DNA from: DATKIY01 sp035543875
GTDB taxonomy: Bacteria; Actinomycetota; Actinomycetes; JAHEKZ01
Direction of reading: 5' to 3'
Assembly: GCA_035543875.1 (NCBI GenBank)
Contig: DATKIY010000035.1
Span: 1 to 10,801, forward strand
Length of the DNA: 10,801 bases
Within the stretch, counting starts at the first letter, position 1; each line of letters starts with the position of its first letter. The position numbers were made by a program, and so were the translations under genes. This document shows positions 1-6,733 of this stretch, piece by piece. The notes under the pieces are model-generated. The model did not search any database. It worked only from the letters and a program-made list of their open reading frames with translations, and had not been told where the DNA came from.

Positions 1-86
1 CAGCCGCGAACGAATCCCGGAACCTCACCAGGGACCTCTCCACCTGGTGGACCAACGCCGGCAACGACCCACCACAACGCACGTAG
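1..86 (+). CDS. 3' end of an unrecognised protein (partial, cut by window start)
   Basis: An open frame runs in from the left edge (complete codons from position 3) and stops at TAG 84-86, giving the last 27 residues. It ends with LSTWWTNAGNDPPQRT. Third codon positions are about 85% G or C and the codons are dominated by AAC, GAC, ACC and GCC. The other two + frames lack this bias, so this one is probably coding. The fragment is polar, with a Trp pair and no membrane segment. I do not recognise the family. A transposase or other DNA-binding tail is conceivable but nothing shows it. The gene converges on the membrane-protein gene that ends at 152. Confidence 0.5.
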   Translation, partial: AANESRNLTRDLSTWWTNAGNDPPQRT

Positions 87-108
87 GCCTGTGCGCCGTC
101 GTCTCATG

Positions 109-147
109 TTGCCGTTCTCAGTAGCGGAAGGAAATCAAGAACGGCCA
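109..147. terminator. Inverted repeat between convergent genes, possible bidirectional terminator
   Basis: TTGCCGTTCT at 109-118 is mirrored by AGAACGGCCA at 138-147, with 9 of 10 positions complementary (8 contiguous) and a 19-nt loop. It lies between the stop at 86 (+) and the stop at 152 (-), where a terminator for both genes would be expected. There is no T-run on either side and the loop is long, so intrinsic termination is inferred from placement and stem only. It could instead be a protein-binding dyad. Confidence 0.35.
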
Positions 148-151
148 CTTA

Positions 152-592
152 CTACGACGTGGTGAGGGATCGTGCTACGTAGTTCATCGCGTCAGAGTCA
201 TCACCATAAGCGACCCAACCGTCTCCGACTACGCCGTGATGTGGCTCAGTCGCAGCCGCGTTGGCGCCGTCGAACCACGCGTAGGCGGCGTCCACCGTCG
301 GCAGAACAACCAGAACAACCATTGAGCCATCGATCGTGCACTCGCCAGTGGACGTAACTCCGGCATGAGCGACTCGAGAGTGGAACGAAGTTCCGCAACC
401 GGCTTTGGTTGCCATAGCCTGCGCGGACTCATACTTGACCGCCTGCGAACCAGTCTCCGCGTGGACCGCCAAGACCGCACCGCAAGCGAGCAACACAATG
501 AGCAACCCAAACACCACTATTCCCATTCGCGGTTGATGCGGCGTGGGCGATCCTGGCAAGGCGGACGAGGGGACGCTGTCAACGGTGGTCAT
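152..592 (-). CDS. Small single-pass membrane/exported protein of unknown function
   Basis: 146 residues when read from ATG 592, ending at TAG 152. Residues 1-23 are a Ser/Pro/Thr-rich cytoplasmic-like leader. Residues 24-43 (IVVFGLLIVLLACGAVLAV) form one hydrophobic segment, either a membrane anchor or an uncleaved signal. The rest is a small domain with Cys66 and Cys85, which could form a disulfide outside the membrane, and a hydrophobic MVVLVVLP strand at 91-98. I see no lipobox after the segment and no recognisable catalytic motif. The frame is open further upstream to 712, but that part overlaps the divergent DUF309 gene and looks non-coding (Arg/Ser-rich). There is no clear Shine-Dalgarno before 592, so the start is uncertain. 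Membrane topology is inferred from hydropathy read by eye; the function is unknown. Confidence 0.6.
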   Translation of the reverse strand: MTTVDSVPSSALPGSPTPHQPRMGIVVFGLLIVLLACGAVLAVHAETGSQAVKYESAQAMATKAGCGTSFHSRVAHAGVTSTGECTIDGSMVVLVVLPTVDAAYAWFDGANAAATEPHHGVVGDGWVAYGDDSDAMNYVARSLTTS

Positions 593-656
593 ACGCTGTA
601 GGTCGGCATTCAGAATTGGCGTCTGAAGAACGCTGTCCAAGGGAGACCAAGTCAGC

Positions 657-1148
657 ATGAGTGGAGATCGAGTCCAACCGCGGGAGCGGGACGACCGGGG
701 CCGTCCTCTCAATGCGCGGCCCCGCGACGGTCTGGGGCGTCCCCTGCCGCGCGGGTCTGTTGGCGTGCAGCGCGTTCCCGAAGGACTGTCACTGCCGCCG
801 AACGAGTCGCTGGTTGAGGCTCAACGACTCATCGACGACGGTCGCCCATTCCACGCGCACGAAGTCCTGGAGGGAACCTGGAAGGCATCACCACCAGACG
901 AGCGGGAGCTCTGGCAGGGCTTGGCTCAACTCGCGGTGGGACTAACGCACGCGCTCAGAGGCAACGCATCGGGAGCAGCAGCCGTCGTTATTAGAGGTCG
1001 CGACCGCGTTGCACTATATGCCGCCAACCCGCCGTACGGCATCGACGTCGTCGGGCTCGTCGCGTGGTCAGACGAGTTGGTTAGCCAACTCGCGGATCCG
1101 ACTGCGACCTTGTCGACCTTGGCGAAGCCCAAGTTGCTTGTCGCCTGA
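657..1148 (+). CDS. DUF309 domain-containing protein
   Basis: 163 residues. The DUF309 signature is visible: FHAHEVLE at 65-72, then LWQGLAQLAVGLTHALRGN at 85-103, which gives the family pattern of AHE, LE and QGL..LA..L.H..RGN, followed by a GA pair at 106-107. DUF309 proteins are small all-helical proteins of unknown biochemical role. The N-terminal Arg/Asp/Gly-rich segment (residues 9-34, containing NARPRDGLGRPLPRG) is, from memory, usual in actinobacterial members and supports this early ATG. GGGAG at 641-645 lies 11 nt before the start, a long but usable spacing. The gene is divergent from the membrane-protein gene (64 bp apart) and convergent with cysN (17 bp apart). The family call is strong; no function can be given. 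Confidence 0.85.
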   Translation: MSGDRVQPRERDDRGRPLNARPRDGLGRPLPRGSVGVQRVPEGLSLPPNESLVEAQRLIDDGRPFHAHEVLEGTWKASPPDERELWQGLAQLAVGLTHALRGNASGAAAVVIRGRDRVALYAANPPYGIDVVGLVAWSDELVSQLADPTATLSTLAKPKLLVA

Positions 1149-1165
1149 ACCGTTGGGTGCAGCCG

Positions 1166-2422
1166 CTACCCGTCGGTGTCGACGATCATGCCAGCGGCGC
1201 AGGTGGCACCGGTGGCCTCGTCAATCAGGATGAACGACCCCGTCAGGCGGTTCCGCCGGTACTCGTCGACGAACATCGGCTGCGTCACGCGGAACGTGAG
1301 GCGGCCAATCTCGTTCAACCCCAGCGAAGAAGCTTTCTCGTCGCGGTGCAGGTCGTTGATGTCGAGGCGGTACTGGAGGTCCTTGACAACGGTCTTTGCC
1401 GTGCGCGTTGTGTGTTTGATGATGTAGCGGTTGCCCTCTTGTACCCGAGTGCCTTGCTGCATCCAAACAATCATTGCGTCGACATCTTGCGTCGCGTGGG
1501 GATGGTTGTGCGGCCTGGCAATCATGTCGCCACGGCTGATGTCGAGGTCGTCTGCGAGTCGGAGCGCCACTGACATCGGCGGGTGAGCTTCTTGCAGTTC
1601 TTGCCCAGCGAGGTCAATTCCGACAACACGCGTGGTCAAACCACTCGGCTGCACCATGACTTCGTCGCCAACCTTGATGGTGCCCCCAGCAACCGTGCCG
1701 GCGTAGCCGCGGTAGTCGTGGAACGCGTCTGACTGCGGACGCAACACGTACTGAACCGGGAAGCGCACATCGATCAGGTTGTTGTCTGAACCGATGTGGA
1801 TGTTCTCCAGGTGGTGCAGCAGTGAGGTGCCCTCGTACCACGGCATGTTCTCCGACCGGGTGACGACGTTGTCGCCCTTCAGCGCGGAGACCGGAATCAC
1901 CGTGAGGTCAGGAATATCGAGCTTCGCCGCAAAAGCGCGGAAATCCTCGGCAACCGCCTCAAAGGCCGCTTGGTCGTAGTCGACCAGGTCCATCTTGTTG
2001 ACGAGCATGACGACGTGAGGCACGCGCAAAAGAGACGACAAGAACGCGTGACGTCGGCTCTGCTCGACGACACCATTGCGGACGTCAACGAGAATCATCG
2101 TCAAGTTGGCGGTTGATGCGCCAGTGACCATGTTGCGGGTGTACTGGATGTGACCTGGAGTGTCAGCGATGATGAACTTGCGCTTGGGCGTCGCGAAGTA
2201 ACGGTATGCCACGTCGATCGTGATGCCCTGCTCACGCTCGGCCCGAAGCCCGTCGGTGAGCAGCGCGAGGTTTGTGTAGTCGGCACCCTGCGCAAGACTG
2301 GTCTTCTCGACCGCCTCAAGCTGGTCCTCAAAAATTGACTTGCTATCGAACAACAACCGACCGATGAGCGTGCTCTTGCCATCGTCGACCGAGCCGGCAG
2401 TCGCCAGTCTCAGAAGCTCCAT
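1166..2422 (-). CDS. cysN: Sulfate adenylyltransferase subunit 1 (ATP sulfurylase GTPase subunit)
   Basis: 418 residues. CysN is the GTPase subunit that, with CysD, makes adenosine 5'-phosphosulfate (APS) and pyrophosphate from ATP and sulfate in the cytoplasm. The elongation-factor-type GTPase motifs are in order: G1 GSVDDGKST (10-18), the switch region EQGITIDVAY (64-73), G3 DTPGH (87-91), G4 NKMD (142-145) and SALKG (179-183). Two EF-Tu-like beta-barrel domains follow from about residue 215 to the end. It is shorter than the fused CysNC proteins of mycobacteria: there is no C-terminal APS kinase domain, so CysC must be encoded elsewhere or be absent. The ATG shares one base with the cysD stop (TGATG), and GAGGGG at 2431-2436 lies 8 nt upstream, which points to coupled translation. 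It is the last gene of the cluster, converging on DUF309. Confidence 0.95.
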   Translation of the reverse strand: MELLRLATAGSVDDGKSTLIGRLLFDSKSIFEDQLEAVEKTSLAQGADYTNLALLTDGLRAEREQGITIDVAYRYFATPKRKFIIADTPGHIQYTRNMVTGASTANLTMILVDVRNGVVEQSRRHAFLSSLLRVPHVVMLVNKMDLVDYDQAAFEAVAEDFRAFAAKLDIPDLTVIPVSALKGDNVVTRSENMPWYEGTSLLHHLENIHIGSDNNLIDVRFPVQYVLRPQSDAFHDYRGYAGTVAGGTIKVGDEVMVQPSGLTTRVVGIDLAGQELQEAHPPMSVALRLADDLDISRGDMIARPHNHPHATQDVDAMIVWMQQGTRVQEGNRYIIKHTTRTAKTVVKDLQYRLDINDLHRDEKASSLGLNEIGRLTFRVTQPMFVDEYRRNRLTGSFILIDEATGATCAAGMIVDTDG

Positions 2423-3336
2423 CAGAAATACCCCTCGCGCTTGCGGTCTTCCATCGCGGCTTCGCTCGCCCGGTCGTCGGCGCGAGTTGCGCCGCGTTCA
2501 GTGATTCGACTTGCCGCGACGTCCTCGATGATTTTGTCGACGGTGTCGGCGTCTGACTCGACGGCCGCTGTGCACGTCATGTCGCCAACCGTGCGGTAGC
2601 GAACCTGTGCCTCGAACACCTCTTCACCATCTTGCGCTGGCGTGACGTGAGTGACAGCCATCATCATGTTGTCGCGCCAGAAGACCTGTCGCTTGTGCGC
2701 GTAGTAGATCGACGGCAACTCCAACTGTTCGCGCTTGACGTACTGCCAGATGTCGAGCTCGGTCCAGTTCGAAAGCGGGAACACACGAATGTGTTCGCCT
2801 GGGTTGTGCCGCCCGTTGTACAGCGACCACAACTCGGGGCGCTGGCCCTTGGGGTCCCATTGTCCGAATTCGTCGCGGAAGGAGAAGACGCGCTCTTTGG
2901 CACGCGCCTTCTCTTCGTCGCGTCGAGCTCCACCAAAGACGGCGTCAAACTTGTTGTCGACGATCCCCTTGAGCAGTGGGACGGTCTGAATTGAGTTACG
3001 CGACGCCCGCGGCCCGGTGGGGTCTACCACCAAGCCCTCGGCAATCGCCTCCTCGACTGACGCAACGATCAACCGAGCCCCCACCTCGGTCACGCGGCGG
3101 TCCCGGTACTCCATGACCTCGTCGAAGTTGTGCCCAGTGTCGACGTGCATCAACGGGAACGGGATTTTCGCCGGCCAGAAAGCCTTCTCCGCCAGCCGAA
3201 GCATGACGATCGAGTCCTTGCCTCCAGAGAACAGCAAGCAGGGTCGCTCAAACTCGGCCGCCACTTCACGCATGATGTGAATGGACTCGGCCTCGAGCAG
3301 GTCCAGCTGGGTCAGCTGGTAGTCGATGGTCGACAC
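2422..3336 (-). CDS. cysD: Sulfate adenylyltransferase subunit 2 (ATP sulfurylase catalytic subunit)
   Basis: 304 residues, the usual length. CysD is the adenylyl-transferring subunit of the heteromeric ATP sulfurylase. It has the PP-loop SGGKDS at 37-42 for ATP pyrophosphate binding, HVDTGHNF at about 64-71, a GGARRDEEKARAKERVFSFR stretch in the middle, and the typical C-terminal end AMEDRKREGYF. The start is GTG 3336, with GGGAG upstream (GAGGGAG within about 3343-3351) at a spacing of about 6 nt, so I am confident of it. It begins 29 bp after the cysQ stop and overlaps cysN by one base, so the three cys genes should be one transcript. No frameshift or missing motif is seen. Confidence 0.96.
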   Translation of the reverse strand: MSTIDYQLTQLDLLEAESIHIMREVAAEFERPCLLFSGGKDSIVMLRLAEKAFWPAKIPFPLMHVDTGHNFDEVMEYRDRRVTEVGARLIVASVEEAIAEGLVVDPTGPRASRNSIQTVPLLKGIVDNKFDAVFGGARRDEEKARAKERVFSFRDEFGQWDPKGQRPELWSLYNGRHNPGEHIRVFPLSNWTELDIWQYVKREQLELPSIYYAHKRQVFWRDNMMMAVTHVTPAQDGEEVFEAQVRYRTVGDMTCTAAVESDADTVDKIIEDVAASRITERGATRADDRASEAAMEDRKREGYF

Positions 3337-3365
3337 GCTTTACTCCCTCGGTCGTCGGCTGGCGG

Positions 3366-4175
3366 TCAGGCCAGCGCGGCGAGCACGGTCTCGGCTAGTT
3401 CAGGACGGCAGATGACTAGATCGGGCAGCAGGGTGTCGCGCTGGTTGTAGACCAGCGGACTCCCATCGATCCGGCTGCAGTGCAAACCTGCAGCTCGTGC
3501 GACTGCTACCGGAGCCGCACTATCCCACTCGTACTGACCGCCGGAGTGGACATAGGCGTCACCGTCACCCAAAAGGACGGACATTGCCTTGGCCCCCGCC
3601 GATCCCATGGGCACCAATTCGCCACCCACGACCTGCGCGACGTGCTCAGCCTCTGCCGGTGGCCGCGTGCGGCTCACCATGAATCGAGGCCGACCCGAGC
3701 GTGCAGGGGCCAGAACAGGTACATCGTACGTGGCGAGGGTCAGATCCTGCGCCGGAAGCGCCACAGCGCCCGCCGTGAGGTCGCCCACACTGGTGCCGTC
3801 CCCAGCACCTCGTTCCCATAGGGCAACGTGGATCGCCCAGTCATCCCGGGGAGGCTCCGAGAACTCGCGTGTGCCGTCCAGCGGGTCGACGATCCAGACC
3901 CGATCAGCGTCAATCCGGGCCAAATCGTCTGCGCCTTCTTCGGACAGCACCGCGTCGTTGGGGCGGTATGCCTTTAGCGTCGCCATGATCAACGCGTGGC
4001 CCAGCCGGTCCCCCGCGTCTTTGAGCGCCTTCGAGTCTGACCCGTCGAACCGAAGGCGTAGCTCCACCAGTGCCCGACCAGCCGCCGACGCAACAGCGGC
4101 AGCCAACTGGCCGTCGTCAGACAGCGAATCGTCACCGAGCGGCAGCATGGGCTCGGCGGAGTCGTCGACGGTCAC
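3366..4175 (-). CDS. cysQ: 3'(2'),5'-bisphosphate nucleotidase CysQ, inositol monophosphatase family
   Basis: 269 residues. CysQ enzymes remove the 3'-phosphate from 3'-phosphoadenosine 5'-phosphate (PAP), and often from PAPS, recycling the by-product of sulfate reduction or sulfotransfer. The metal-dependent phosphatase motifs are complete: SEEG at 78-81 (acidic pair Glu79-Glu80), WIVDPLDGT at 94-102 (Asp97 and Asp100), and YEWDSAAP at 215-222 (Asp218). The LKDAGD segment near residue 51 and the DDWAIHVALW segment resemble mycobacterial CysQ; some members of that group also hydrolyse inositol phosphates, so that side activity cannot be excluded. The GTG start overlaps the rpsA stop as GTGA (4 bp) with no good Shine-Dalgarno, so translation is probably coupled to rpsA. 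The later ATG at 4148 also lacks one. Confidence 0.9.
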   Translation of the reverse strand: MTVDDSAEPMLPLGDDSLSDDGQLAAAVASAAGRALVELRLRFDGSDSKALKDAGDRLGHALIMATLKAYRPNDAVLSEEGADDLARIDADRVWIVDPLDGTREFSEPPRDDWAIHVALWERGAGDGTSVGDLTAGAVALPAQDLTLATYDVPVLAPARSGRPRFMVSRTRPPAEAEHVAQVVGGELVPMGSAGAKAMSVLLGDGDAYVHSGGQYEWDSAAPVAVARAAGLHCSRIDGSPLVYNQRDTLLPDLVICRPELAETVLAALA

Positions 4176-5695
4176 TCCGTCGGGCCGCCGGTCAACTTCT
4201 CTCGCAGCGCAGCGAGTGCCTGGTCGGAAGCCAGCGAGCCAGCTGCTTCGTCCTCAACGGGTGCGCTCTCGGCACCGTCAGAGGCTTCAACAGCCTGCTC
4301 GGACTCAGTTTCTGATGAGTAGGTGGACGGAGTGTCGCCGGCTTCCAAGGCAGCAGCCTGGTCCGCCTTCTTGGCCTCGTCCATCTGCTTCTTGTGCGCC
4401 TCGAACCGAATCTGCGCCTCTGCGTACTGCTTTTCCCACTCTTCGCGCTGCTTGTCGAACCCGTCGCGCCACTCGCCAGTGTCTGGGTCGAAGCCGTCTG
4501 GGTAGACGTAGTTGCCAGCGTCGTCGTACGAAGCCGACATGCCGTACAGGGTGGGGTCGAACTCAACGGTTTCAGTCTGACCCTCGTTGGCCTGCTTCAG
4601 CGACAACGAAATCCGGCGCCGGTCTAGGTCGATGTCGATGACCTTCACGAAGATTTCAGTGCCAACCTGCACAACCTGCTCGGGAATCTCGACGTGGCGC
4701 TCAGCCAGCTCGGAGATGTGGACCAAACCTTCGATCCCCTCGTCGACCCTGACAAATGCGCCGAACGGCACCAGCTTGGTGACCTTGCCAGGGACGACCT
4801 GGCCGATCTGGTGGGTACGAGCAAACTGCTGCCACGGGTCTTCCTGAGTGGCCTTAAGCGACAGCGAAACCCGCTCGCGGTCCATGTCGACGTCGAGCAC
4901 CTCGACCGTGACCTCAGTGCCAACCTCGACAACTTCGCTGGGGTGGTCAATGTGCTTCCACGACAGCTCGGAAACGTGAACCAGCCCATCGACACCGCCG
5001 AGGTCGACGAACGCACCGAAATTGACGATCGACGACACAACGCCACTGCGGACCTGACCCTTTTGCAACTGGGTGAGGAAGGTCTGACGCACCTCGGACT
5101 GTGTCTGCTCTAGCCACGCACGGCGGCTGAGCACGACGTTGTTGCGGTTCTTGTCGAGCTCGATAATTTTCGCCTCGAGCTCTTTGCCGACGTACGGCTG
5201 GAGGTCGCGCACACGACGCATTTCGACCAGCGATGCGGGCAAGAAGCCGCGGAGACCGATGTCGAGGATCAACCCGCCCTTGACGACCTCGATGACCGAG
5301 CCCTTCACGACCCCGTCTTCTTCTTTCAGCTTCTCAATCGTGCCCCAAGCCCGCTCGTACTGAGCACGCTTCTTCGACAGGATGAGCCGGCCTTCTTTGT
5401 CTTCCTTCTGCAGCACGAGCGCCTCAACGGCGTCACCAACCTTGACGACCTCGTTGGGGTCGACGTCGTGCTTGATGGAGAGCTCACGCGACGGGATGAC
5501 ACCTTCGGTCTTGTACCCGATGTCGAGCAGGACCTCGTCGCGGTCAACCTTGACAATGATGCCTTCGACGATGTCGCCGTCGTTGAAGTACTTGATCGTC
5601 TTGTCGATAGCGGCGAGGAAGTCTTCCTCCGACCCGATGTCGTTGACCGCAACCTGGACGGTCTGGGTGGGGGCTACCTCGGTAGTGCTCGTCAT
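4172..5695 (-). CDS. rpsA: 30S ribosomal protein S1
   Basis: 507 residues. S1 binds mRNA on the 30S subunit and helps translation start. Four S1 (OB-fold) domains can be placed at about 39-109, 128-192, 213-281 and 297-367. The third and fourth are canonical (NFGAFVDLGGVDGLVHVSEL and PFGAFVRVDEGIEGLVHISEL-like), and the first two carry ILSKKR and VLSRR ends. This matches actinobacterial S1, which has four domains rather than the six of E. coli. After residue 375 comes a non-S1 tail: a YD/GNY/YPDGFD segment, a charged helix (415-450), then an Ala/Glu/Ser-rich acidic end. ATG 5695 is preceded by GGAG about 9 nt upstream. A promoter and a leader of about 143 nt lie upstream, and cysQ overlaps its end. 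In many actinobacteria coaE follows rpsA; it does not here. Confidence 0.97.
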   Translation of the reverse strand: MTSTTEVAPTQTVQVAVNDIGSEEDFLAAIDKTIKYFNDGDIVEGIIVKVDRDEVLLDIGYKTEGVIPSRELSIKHDVDPNEVVKVGDAVEALVLQKEDKEGRLILSKKRAQYERAWGTIEKLKEEDGVVKGSVIEVVKGGLILDIGLRGFLPASLVEMRRVRDLQPYVGKELEAKIIELDKNRNNVVLSRRAWLEQTQSEVRQTFLTQLQKGQVRSGVVSSIVNFGAFVDLGGVDGLVHVSELSWKHIDHPSEVVEVGTEVTVEVLDVDMDRERVSLSLKATQEDPWQQFARTHQIGQVVPGKVTKLVPFGAFVRVDEGIEGLVHISELAERHVEIPEQVVQVGTEIFVKVIDIDLDRRRISLSLKQANEGQTETVEFDPTLYGMSASYDDAGNYVYPDGFDPDTGEWRDGFDKQREEWEKQYAEAQIRFEAHKKQMDEAKKADQAAALEAGDTPSTYSSETESEQAVEASDGAESAPVEDEAAGSLASDQALAALREKLTGGPTE

Positions 5696-5838
5696 AGAAG
5701 GGGACTCCGTGCGGACATGGATACTCGTGCTGGAAGCGCGGAGGGCCCTTCGCGTGCCGAGAACCCGAGCGCAAGCATGGATGTCCGACCAACGAGCGCG
5801 AGCCTGCTCTGTCTGAGGTTGCGCAGGCCCACAGCGCG
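5696..5838 (-). promoter_or_regulatory. rpsA 5' leader (predicted, about 143 nt)
   Basis: This is the stretch between the predicted transcription start (about 5838, seven bases after the -10 box) and the rpsA ATG. It is long for this window, where neighbouring genes look leaderless. It contains an 18-bp near-palindrome at 5737-5754 and a short open frame (5692-5778) whose stop overlaps the rpsA start. E. coli rpsA is known to be autoregulated through its leader; whether this one is regulated is inference. Confidence 0.4.
5737..5754. repeat. Near-perfect palindrome in the rpsA leader
   Basis: CGCGGAGGG is followed directly by CCCTTCGCG, a dyad with 8 of 9 half-site positions matching. In RNA it could form a short hairpin with a GGCC loop and one mismatch; in DNA it could be an operator-like site. 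It lies about 45 nt before the rpsA start codon. Confidence 0.35.
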
Positions 5839-5844
5839 ACCGGC

Positions 5845-5874
5845 AGTTTACGGTGGCAGCCGTGACAGGGTCAA
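5845..5874 (-). promoter_or_regulatory. Predicted rpsA promoter (-35 TTGACC, 18-nt spacer, -10 TAAACT)
   Basis: Read on the minus strand, TTGACC (5874-5869) and TAAACT (5850-5845) are separated by 18 nt. This matches 5 of 6 bases of the -35 consensus and 4 of 6 of the -10 consensus, including the key TA...T, and is the best sigma-70-type promoter I found. The -35 lies inside the first codons of the divergent methyltransferase gene. It should drive rpsA and probably the linked cysQDN genes. Confidence 0.6.
5849..5854 (+). promoter_or_regulatory. -10 box of the methyltransferase gene (leaderless start)
   Basis: TACGGT at 5849-5854 (TANNNT form) ends 7 nt before the GTG at 5862, exactly where transcription would begin on the start codon. 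It overlaps the rpsA -10 box by two bases on the other strand, so the two promoters probably exclude or influence each other. No clear -35 is seen. Confidence 0.45.
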
Positions 5875-6719
5875 TTAAGGGTCAATCTGGAGCTCAGCAC
5901 GGGGCGGTCCCAGAGCCCAGACTGGAGGCGGCTGAGCCAGTCACACGACGGGTCGTGGACGCCGTTGAGTCCAGCCGGGCCAGCCGACGGTGGTGGGACG
6001 CAGCCGCCGATGACTACCAGGCGAAGCATGGTGCGTTCCTCGGAGAATCAAGCTGGATTTGGGGTCCAGAGGGGCTCGATGAGGCAAAAGCAGGACTCCT
6101 GGGCGAGGTAGCTGGCAAGCGGTTCCTCGAGGTCGGCTGTGGAGCCGGATCCGGAAGCCGCTGGCTGGGGCAACGCGGCGCCGAGGCGGTCGGCATCGAT
6201 CTTTCGATCCGTCAGCTTCAGCACAGCCGACGGCTCGATGAAGCCACTGGCTCGGCAGTTCGGGTGGTGGCAGCCGACGCCCAACGTCTCCCGTTCGCCG
6301 ACAACAGCTTCGACGGGGCCGGCTCGGCCTACGGCGCCCTCCCTTTCGTGTCGGACGCCGCCAGCGTCATGTCCGAGATAGCGCGCGTACTCCGTCCCGC
6401 ATCTCGGTGGGTGTTCTCTGTGACCCACCCCGTTCGGTGGTCATTTCCTGACGACCCAGGGGCCGGGGGGCTCACCGTCAACCGCTCGTACTTCGACCGC
6501 CGTGCGTACGTCGAGCAAGACGAGTCCGGTAGCGCGACCTACGTTGAGCACCACCGCACCCTGGGTGACTGGGTGGGACTGGTCGTCGGAGCTGGCTTCA
6601 CCCTCGTTGACCTCGTGGAGCCTGAATGGCCCGACGAGCTCACGCACTCGTGGGGCGGCTGGAGCCCCACGCGCGGCCGGCTACTCCCCGGCACCCTGAT
6701 TCTCGTCTGCACCACCTGA
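5862..6719 (+). CDS. Class I SAM-dependent methyltransferase
   Basis: 285 residues from GTG 5862. It has the Rossmann-type methyltransferase core: motif I LEVGCGAGS at about 89-97, the acidic motif II GIDLS (111-115), ADAQRLPF (138-145, post-II), and IARVLRP (173-179). C-terminal segments HPVRW, YVEHHRTLGDWV and LVEPEWP look like a conserved subfamily that, from memory, often sits beside rpsA and polA in actinobacteria. The methyl acceptor is unknown. GTG 5853 extends the frame by three codons, but I prefer 5862 because TACGGT ends 7 nt before it and neither start has a Shine-Dalgarno. The first 35 or so residues look poorly conserved and could be non-essential. The gene is divergent from rpsA and ends 14 bp from the convergent polA stop. 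Confidence 0.85.
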   Translation: MTGSIKGQSGAQHGAVPEPRLEAAEPVTRRVVDAVESSRASRRWWDAAADDYQAKHGAFLGESSWIWGPEGLDEAKAGLLGEVAGKRFLEVGCGAGSGSRWLGQRGAEAVGIDLSIRQLQHSRRLDEATGSAVRVVAADAQRLPFADNSFDGAGSAYGALPFVSDAASVMSEIARVLRPASRWVFSVTHPVRWSFPDDPGAGGLTVNRSYFDRRAYVEQDESGSATYVEHHRTLGDWVGLVVGAGFTLVDLVEPEWPDELTHSWGGWSPTRGRLLPGTLILVCTT

Positions 6720-6733
6720 CGCCCCCCAATCCT

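Noticed and set aside
593..712. A 40-codon upstream extension of the membrane-protein gene
   Set aside because: It overlaps the divergent DUF309 gene and its Shine-Dalgarno, and reads as an Arg/Ser-rich non-coding translation.
1149..1165. A terminator between DUF309 and cysN
   Set aside because: Only a 4-bp stem (GGGT/ACCC near 1155-1171) can be drawn, it enters the cysN coding end, and there is no T-run.
3589..4641. A 350-codon open frame on the + strand, antisense to cysQ and rpsA
   Set aside because: It spans the junction of two well-supported minus-strand genes, its translation is low-complexity Ser/Arg/Pro-rich and has no motif. In GC-rich coding DNA such antisense frames are common.
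6720..6733. A terminator between the methyltransferase and polA
   Set aside because: The 14-bp gap has a C-run but no matching inverted repeat of useful length.
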